Shown here: positions 56,389-64,000 of the stretch, piece after piece
How positions within the stretch are numbered: position 1 is the first letter of the stretch
Layout of the letters: every line of letters begins with the position of its first letter
Origin: Dendrobium chrysotoxum
Lineage: Eukaryota; Streptophyta; Magnoliopsida; Asparagales; Orchidaceae
NCBI GenBank assembly: GCA_019925795.1
Contig: CM034305.1
Span: 97,252,433-97,316,432, forward strand
Direction of reading: 5' to 3'
DNA length: 64,000 bases
Program-made: the position numbers and the translations under genes
The notes under the pieces: generated by a model
Told to the model about the DNA's origin: nothing
Seen by the model: only the letters and a program-made list of their open reading frames with translations
Databases searched by the model: none

Positions 56389-59300
56389 TGTTGGAGAAAT
56401 TTTGTCATCCTCAATAGATTGAGATATTTTGTGATCGAGCATGATATAGAAAATAATATATTATCTCGAGGGACAAAAATATTATTTTGCTATAGACTTA
56501 ATAAGAAAACTCAATTTTATTTTTAATAGAGGTTTTCTCCTATTCAATATTTGATTAAACAAAGTTTATTTTATTCTGGGTACAGATGCCTCATAGGGGC
56601 AAACCCCTATAGTTAATTACATCTCAAATATTTGTTACTTGAGAACACTTTTGATTAAACTAGTGGTTTCTTTTTTAGAGTCATCAAAATATTGGCTAAT
56701 CTTTTCATTTTGAAATTTATGAAATTTTTGTTCAAAGATTTGTTCTTTAGAAATTTCAAGGATGAACAATCAATTTAAAAATCAGATTTTTGAATGAGAG
56801 CCAAAGGGAGGAAATGAGAATATAGGAGTACTTGATTATGAGGAAACTCATAGGTACTCAAACTATCTATGTTGGGCTTTACATTTTAAAATTAAATTTT
56901 TGTTTAAATTAACTAATTTAATTTAGAATGTTGAGACTTATATTCTAACAACACATGTTGAAGAAAATGTCCGGAATATGATGGCTTATAAAGTAACTGA
57001 AAGTCAACAATAGTCTTGGATCCTATAGCTAAGGTGAGAACTACTGAGAGATAGTGCCTCGAACTTAAGTCTAACGGAGTGCAAGAGACTTACAAACTAT
57101 ACCTTATTTGAAGCATAGTCAACCCGACTTCTGGATTTACAACATTGTATAGAAAGGGCTATCAACTAAACCCACCTAATCGTTTTTAAAACCATGTAAT
57201 CCTGTCTCAATATATATAAATAGTAAGGAAGACTTTTTTTATTTAGAGGATATGACTTACAACTTGACTTTGAGGTCAAGATGTCTGACCATATGGATAT
57301 GCAGAATGTTGACTCACTGAATGCATATTTTTTATCCTTAAATTAAGGCTTTCTACATGTGACACACTGGCCATGCATGATCATTTTAACTTTGAAACTT
57401 AGCTTTGGAAGGAGCCATGTAAAATTTTTTATTTGAAAAAATGGTGGTTTCTATGATTGATTTTAGATTGCTTATATGCCCCCCAAGCAAAATCAAATGA
57501 AGAACCTTGAAAAAAGCATACATTTTTAATGCACATTTAGTAAAAAATTTAAACATGCTTGTATATATAAAATCAATCAAAATAGGAATGTAAATAATGT
57601 CAAAATTATTACAATTATTATTGACAGCTGAGTTGTCTGCCATTATACAATCCAATCAACTATTTTTACAGACTCAGCCTATGAGGTCTTCAAGCTTTGT
57701 CTTTTAGGTGGGTCTTGAGCTTCAACTATGATAGACTCATCCTTTTGATTCACCTCTTATATAACTATATCCCACAGGCTTAAATATACATCATAAGTCC
57801 AACAAATATATTTTTAAAATGCAAAAAGACTGGAGTCTAAAAAACAGGAAAATGATTAGGAGCAGTTTATATGGCAAAACAATCATCACAGAATTGTCCA
57901 GCATTTAAAGTGTCAACCTTGTTTCTATCCTATTGATCATGCCTCCTTGGGGGGTTTAAGCAGCGTCTGCAAGTAAACATTATTAGAATAATCATGACTT
58001 ATTGCACTCCCTCTTAGACATGGCCACATGCAGAAGAATCAAATATATCTCTCTATTCTGTCCACTTAAGGGCAAATGTCCACAATGCAGATAATCCAAT
58101 AGCATTACACCACAACATCAATCACATGTGCATAAAAAGAAAAATTCTAATTCTAGCATATCTATAGGCTGTGCATTTAAGTGTGCACCGGCTGTGTGGT
58201 ATGTCACACTACAAATGGAGTTTTGTTTTATTAAGTAATTGAGATATTTAATCTTAATATAGGGGTGGTTTCACATACCTATGAAGCCATTGCTTGTTTT
58301 GAGGAGAGCCTGCTACTTACGAAATCCTAAGATTCAATGATGTAGGCATCCCACCTTTTGAGTGGGATGATTAATTATTGTATCAAAGAGACCTATGTGA
58401 TTTTTGGTAATTTTGAGACCTATATGATTTTTGGTAATTTTGAGGTTCTCTTAATATTTGGATAAGAGAAATATCCACCGAATATGTTAAAGTAGACATG
58501 TCTAAGGGTTTGACTTAGGATTTTGTGAAATTCACGTAATAGAGTAAGGTGAACTTTAATAGAAGGAAACTCTTAAAGGACATTTAAATGATATGTTTTA
58601 AATGTCATAGAAGGAGGAGGTCACTTACTTTGTTAAGTGAAGAGGTTACTTGGAGTGTAGGTCTAAGATTGGAAATTTTCTAAGGCTTTTGGAGCCCATG
58701 ACGTGAAGGGGCTACAGATGAAGAAGCAATCATTGAATTTTGTGTTCAATAATAGAAGCTTAGTTTGCTAAATATAGATAGAGCAAATATAGGGGGATGA
58801 TATGTAAATTTGGTTACAAATCATGTAGAGTTCCTTTGAACTTTTGGTTATTCAAAGGAGAGGGTTCACTCTCCTAATTAGGGTTATGATAATGAGAGGG
58901 AGGCATGATTGGAGCTCCTATGCTTAGCCACAACTCTCATAAATTCCTTGAAAGTCATTTGGAAACTTTTATGTAGGTTTAGAGAAGCAACAATCCAGGA
59001 GGTGGGGGATTTCCTAAGGCTTTTAGGCTAAGGAAGGTATATAGCATACAACTTGGAGATTGCAAACCAAGAAAGAATCATTGAATTTTATCTTCAATGA
59101 GGTGTAATTATCTACCTAATTTATGTTAGGCAAATATAAAAAGGTGATATGCATATTTGGACTACAAGTCACAATGAATTCTTTTGAACTTTTAGGTGTT
59201 CAAAGAAAGGAGTTCATTCATCCAATTTGGGTTGAGTGAATGAGAGCATTTTCTACAACTTTTGAGTTGTAGAAAGAGGAAAGCAATTTGCAATTTATGG

Positions 59301-62212
59301 GTTGCAAATTAGAAGATGGATCATTGAATTTTGTCTTTAATGAAGCATGATTATCTATCGAACTTGTGTAAGATAAATATGAGAAGCAATATGATTTATG
59401 GGTTGCAAATTGGGGATACTCTTTGAACATTTTGTGTTCAAAGAGAGATGGCCACTCACTTAATTTAGGCTAAGTAAATGGAGAAAACTTAGGATTCGAA
59501 TCCTATATGCAAGAGGATTATTTGCAGGCTTTGTGTTCCAACAAATAAGATAGAAGAACTTAGAATTCGGCTCCAAGATCAAGAGTTTGTGGCATGATGC
59601 ATGTAGGATTTTAGGGAAATTCCAAACATCATGCAGAAGGGGGTTGACGATGGCTCCTAAGGTATGTTAAGATTCATGCAATGTAACACTTGGAGCCTTG
59701 AGGAGGCTCCAAATATTGTGCATGAGAGGGGTATGCATTTGAAAGAGAGCTCCATATATTTTATTTTAGAGTGTTTTAGACTCATTTTAAATAGGAGAGG
59801 TTGCCTATGGCTTTGGAGAGATTTCTAAGTCAATTTTGTCATGACTTAATTCATTGAAAGCTCATAGAAGAGGTTTTAAGCTCTTAGGATTTCTCTTATC
59901 AATTGCCCATGTTGTTTGCTATTACACTTAGTCATTTCAATTTGCAAATTGAACATAACAAGCTTAGATAATTTCTAAGTGTGATGGGGCATTAGCTATG
60001 GGCCTTTGGGGGCCCACAAAACACTCCAAATTAGCTTTATAAGCATTTAGAATTAGGTGAGCATACTTAGAAACTTGCAAATTTTTGAGATTTTGGTGAT
60101 CCAAGCCAGAGACCTATGACACATGATTTTAACTCATGTTAGGATAGGAAATACACATCTAAATCTTTTAAAAAGATTTTTAAATCAATTTTGACATGAT
60201 TTGATTATCTTAAGAAATGCATGAAGATGAGTTTCCAATTTTAGGGATTTTGCACGATAGAGCAAACAATCACTTGTTAATTTCTCTACAAGATTTGCAA
60301 CGTACCCAAAATGAGTTTGGTTGGTCTTACTTTAGGATTTACAAAATGAATCCTTAGGGATTTATGTAAAATTCTACAACAAGTTACTATATCCTTTCAA
60401 ATAATATCGAATACATTTTGAATATCCAACAAAGCTTTTAGAAATATCCACAAGTTCTTTGCTAATGCAAGTTTCTATATTTTATGCCAATTTTGTCATG
60501 ACACGTGATTTTAGGAAAAGAAGCATAGCTTGCAATATTTGGAGAGAATCTACACGTCAACATTTCATTCGGCATCAAATAATATCACCTAACCTAGGGT
60601 TTGATTGTAAGTGACGTTGTTGGAATGCAATATGATGCTATTTCATGCATTTAGAGGTGTAGGATATCAATCTAAACACCTTACGCGCGCCGGCATGCTC
60701 TTTTAGCTCTCACATGAGAGTAAACAGATAGAAATCACCGGATTTCCACCATTTTACGGAGAGGACAGCAAACATGGGATTTTTCTTGGGTTTAGAAATT
60801 AATTGCAAGAGTTTCTAAGGTCCTAAGGGGTTTTGGAGCACCAACCACGCATCAACGGCTTAAAGTCCTAGAGATTTTCTAAGTTTTGAGGGATTTTACC
60901 TCGCCGGGTCACATCACGACGCTACCGATATCCACTCGCCTTGTAAAGGCAAGAAACGGAGGGATGGAAGGCGATATCTGCTGTCCAAAATGCTTCAGAC
61001 TACTTGTTTTGCTGTTTGAATGCTTCCAAAAGTTGATTTCTCTGTCATGAGCTCGCCGGAGTAAATGGGCGATGGGGAGGAAAATTCTATAATAAGCAAA
61101 CAGTCTCCAAACACTTTAACGGCCCTTCCACTTCACTTCTGTCACTTGATAGAAGGAAAATAGTAGCCACAACTTCCGGCTCTCTAATTTGGATGACAGG
61201 ATCAGCAGCCTACCCTTCTTCTTTGCTTGATTCACTTCCAGGAAATGACAGAAGCTGCTCGACTCTTGGATCTGCTCGCAGGAGGTAGAATTGGTACCCA
61301 GGCTTCTGATCTGCCTAGGTCGCACGCACAGGATGTGCATGAGCAGGAAGCCTTCTCCTCTCTCACACTCGGCCTCAGCTCTGAATACGCACGATTACGC
61401 AAACAAATGAACTCCCTTGCTCGGCTTCGGCTTTTGATACGCACGTGAACATAAGTCTTCCAGGCCGGCTCGACTCCTCTCAGGCATGTAAGATTCCTGC
61501 CAGCTCGGGTATGGATGGACACAGCAAATGGAAGGTCTCTCCTTCACTGTCCTCCTAATCTGGACACACGAAGGAAGATGCATGCTTGATTTGCTCTCGC
61601 CTCCGCTTGGGTATACAGAAAAATAGAAGGTCCGCTCACCCTCTCCCTCTCCTGCTCTCTTTTGGACGCACACAAGCAGAAGGGGAAAGACCACCCCTGC
61701 CAGAAGATTTGCTCTCAAATTTGTATAGCCCAATTGCATGAAAACTGACGGCCTAGAGCTACTGCGGAGTCCAGAAGAATCGGGATTTGAAAGAACGACA
61801 GAGCACGTCGATTTTAAGAAATTGAGAGCAGTTGATTTCAAAATTTTGATTTGGAAAGTCAAATTGGGTTCAAATTGTACCAATTGGATTGAGATTGAGC
61901 CCTAATCAGACTCGGTTTGAATGATTTGAGTTTGATTGGGTCTGATTGAGTTTATTTGATGAAATTGAGCTCGAATTGGCACCGATTTGCATCGAATCGG
62001 GTCCGACGAGGATGAATTGAGTTCGATTTGGGTCGATCTTGATCGATTTGATTTCAATTGGATTTAATTGAGTTTAATTAGACTTAATTAAGGTCCGATT
62101 TGGATCGATTTGGGCTCGACGAAGCTCGATCAAATTGATCGAGCATGATCGAGCCCAATTGGGCTCAAATCGGCTCGATCAGAGTCGGGTCGACACAAAA
62201 ATTGTGTCAGCA
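56389..62212 (-). mobile_element. Old solo LTR related to element C (Tat clade)
   Basis: It starts TGTTGGAGAAATTTTG at 56389 and ends TTGTGTCAGCA at 62212, flanked by GTGAC (56384-56388 and 62213-62217). Patchy but collinear similarity to the element C LTR is visible: GGGGCAAACCCCTATAGTTAATTACATCTCAA (56599-56629) against the C segment near 16673-16703, CCACCTAATCGT (about 57170), ACATGGCCACATGCAGAA (about 58018), the GTGTGCACCGGCTGTGTGG block (58180) and the CGCCGG-rich part near 60.9-61.05 kb. No internal region or second LTR is present, so it arose by LTR-LTR recombination. Frames at 61.1-61.9 kb have no recognised product. It is sited in FPP intron 2. Confidence 0.82.
58715..59490. repeat. 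Diverged tandem units inside the solo LTR
   Basis: At least three copies (about 58717, 59065 and 59304) share AATCATTGAATTTTGT.TTCAAT, then a TAGGCAAATAT-like part, then TTTGAACTTTT.G.TGTTCAAAG and a CTCACTTAATTTAGG-like end. Units are about 180-340 bp apart. Element C's LTR also holds tandem units, but of different sequence. Confidence 0.7.
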
Positions 62213-62217
62213 GTGAC

Positions 62218-62874
62218 CTCCTAGAAACTTACATGAAAAATGATAAGATTATGAGATTCAACTTGATATAGGACGGCTAGGCTAAAGCAGATAATACCTT
62301 ACATAGTGTGAGATAGGGCATTATAGTATTAGTTAGAATAATGCTGCTGATGATGGTGCTGTGCAGATCATACATGATACATTCTGCCATAGGAAATTTA
62401 CCATTGAATAGAAACTAGTATTTTTTTTTCTATTTTGCCCATGTTAAAAATGAAACTTACTAATGACTCTTATTGGGCATGCATGGAACTAGTTTTAATT
62501 CTTCTACATTCTTTCAATATATTTAAGTTATGAGTAGCTTCAATGGATCCAAACAAGATACTAGTTGAACAGCATGAGAAGAAAGAATTCGCACACCCCA
62601 ATCGTTGTAATATTGGTTGTTTTGACCTGCCAATTCAGCATGCATGCTGTAAAACAAATTCAGATCGCAAACAAAATGAATTATGTATCACTTCGATGTT
62701 TTCATCATAGACTGTTACACTGATCAATGAAATGTAAATTGTGCTTCCCATTTCATTACTTTGTGGACCTTCATGACATCAAACTAAATACAAATTTTGG
62801 CATTTCCTTTTTTATGAAATAAGGCACTTTTCATCATATCTGGTAGTAGTGACATATATTTGAATTTTTTGCAG
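62218..62874 (+). other. FPP intron 2, right end
   Basis: AT-rich intronic sequence after the solo LTR's TSD, ending in TGAATTTTTTGCAG, a good acceptor. No other feature seen. Confidence 0.6.
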
Positions 62875-63007
62875 AAAGAGAGAGCTTTAGAGCTGGAGAG
62901 ATCATTAAAGAACTTAAATGAGCAACTGTCATCTGCTCGCCATGAGTCTGATGCCAAAGATGCTCTTATAGGTAAACAGACACAGGTAGCTGAGGAAGCC
63001 ATTGCAG
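62875..63007 (+). CDS. Filament-like plant protein, second coding exon
   Basis: 133 bases from the TTTTTTGCAG acceptor to GCAG|GTGTTT. The translation (KERALELERSLKNLNEQL, then AKDALIGKQTQVAEEAIAG) is typical of the N-terminal coiled coil of FPPs. One base of a split Gly codon carries into the next exon (phase 1), as in other members of the family. Confidence 0.88.
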
Positions 63008-63085
63008 GTGTTTTCCCTTCCTTATGTTTGACCTCTCTCGATATGCATCAAAGCCCACAAATTAACAATTACAAGCTGAATATAG

Positions 63086-64000
63086 GATTGAAAAAGGCAG
63101 AAGCTGAGGCATTATCCTTCAAGCTCGAACTTGATGATGCTTTGCGTCAGAAAGTCATTGCTGAAGAAAAAGTAACCAACTTTGATGCTGCTCTAAAAGA
63201 ATGTGTTCAGCGGTTACATGCTCTCAAGGATGAACAACAACGCACTGTTAATGATGCTTCAGTAAATTTGTTGCAGGAGCGAGAAAAAGCACAAGTTTTG
63301 GAAGAGAGGTTAGCAGATGCTAGTCAAAGGCTTCAGCAATTATCTGTAGAAAAAAACAATCTTTGTGGGATCCTGGACATGAAAGAAAAGTTCATCAAAG
63401 ATTTAAATGTGTCTAAATCTCGGGCAGAAACAGACTTTGCAGCACTTGTGGAGAGATTTGATTTTTCTGAGAAAAGCAATGAATCTCTCAAGTATGAGGT
63501 CCTTATGCTTCAGAAGGAACTTGTTATTCGAAATCAGGAGAGAGAGTTTAATCTGAGATCAGCTGAATCTGCTCAGAAGCAGCACCAGGAAAGTGCAAGG
63601 AAGATCAATAGGTTAGAATCTGAATGCCATAGATTGCGTGTCATGATCCGGAAGCGGCTTCCAGGTCCTGCTGCTATTGCTAAAATGAGGAGTGAGGTTG
63701 AAATGCTCGGTAATTCTGTTCCTGAAACAAGAAGAAATTCAAATTATACAATGGATTCTTCTCTTGATTTTGCACAAGAGATTGGGCATGATGCACTGAG
63801 CAAGCAACTTGTTAGACTTCATGGAATTGAGGATGAAAACAAAATTCTTAAAGAAAGTCTGAAGAAGAAAAGCAGTGAGTTACAGTTATCTAGAATAATG
63901 TTTGCACGAACAGCCTCTAAGTTATCCCAAGCTGAAAAGCAACTGACGGAGTTGTCGAAAGGATCAACTTGTCTTGAAGTAGCAAGAAACAGTTCTGTAA
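63086..64000 (+). CDS. Filament-like plant protein, third coding exon (runs off the right edge)
   Basis: Starts after TATAG at 63085, following a 78-base intron, and stays open to the window end. The split Gly codon is restored across the intron. Heptad-rich coiled coil: LKKAEAEALSFKLELDDAL, FDAALKECVQRLHALKDEQQ, LEERLADASQRLQQLSVEKN. The FPP signature ECHRLRVMIRKRLPGPAAIAKM (about 63623-63688), followed by EVEML, supports an FPP4/FPP7-like member. FPPs are plant-specific coiled-coil proteins with suspected roles at the cytoskeleton or membranes; the molecular role here is not known. Confidence 0.92.

Noticed and set aside
61395..61883. 162-codon minus-strand frame in the solo LTR
   Set aside because: Lies within a TSD-delimited LTR, lacks known domains and is surrounded by decayed sequence.
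61880..62200. Repeated GATTTG/TCGATC motifs taken as a separate satellite
   Set aside because: They sit within the solo LTR right up to its terminal GTCAGCA and TSD, so they are better read as part of its U3.

Overview
This is nuclear DNA of a flowering plant. It has intron-containing genes of plant-only families (a type I formin, a GATL glycosyltransferase, a filament-like plant protein) separated by plant LTR retrotransposons (Tat and Tekay/Del clades), RTE-type LINE fragments and small foldback elements. GC-rich coding exons in AT-rich surroundings would suit a monocot, but that is a weak inference and I cannot name the species.

Layout. 1-1,016: first exon of a type I formin on the minus strand, running off the left edge. 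1,367-1,510: a foldback MITE. 2,069-3,240: an LTR remnant. 4,371-5,474: an intact, intronless GATL gene (minus). 6,908-8,131: a possible solo LTR. 8,185-8,579: a LINE 3' end. 8,921-47,354: a three-level nest of LTR retrotransposons. 49.6 kb to the right edge: a filament-like plant protein (FPP) gene (plus) with very long introns that hold more transposon remains.

The nest can be read base by base from target-site duplications (TSDs). Element A (8,921-47,354, TSD CTCAT, no recognisable coding capacity, damaged 5' LTR) was hit in its 3' LTR by element B (11,068-46,792, TSD CTCTC, a decayed Tekay/Del chromovirus on the minus strand with about 2.1-kb LTRs). B was hit in its protease region by element C (16,440-43,008, TSD CTTCT). 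C is a 26.6-kb Tat-clade Ty3/gypsy element on the minus strand with 6.33-kb LTRs. By eye the two LTRs differ at only four bases plus one T-run length change, so the insertion is very young.

Element C is the most unusual object. Gag, protease, reverse transcriptase, RNase H, a second (archaeal-type) RNase H and integrase all lie in one frame of nearly 3,000 codons, interrupted only by two TAG codons. Its U3 carries about twenty W-box cores just upstream of a good TATA box. From that TATA box, R plus U5 would be about 5.7 kb, giving a leader of about 6 kb before gag. A distant relative of the same family is present as a 5.8-kb solo LTR (56,389-62,212, TSD GTGAC) inside an FPP intron.

The three host genes are unrelated in function: actin nucleation at membranes (formin), Golgi cell-wall polysaccharide synthesis (GATL) and a coiled-coil cytoskeleton-type protein (FPP). 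They are simply neighbours. All identity and age estimates were made by eye.
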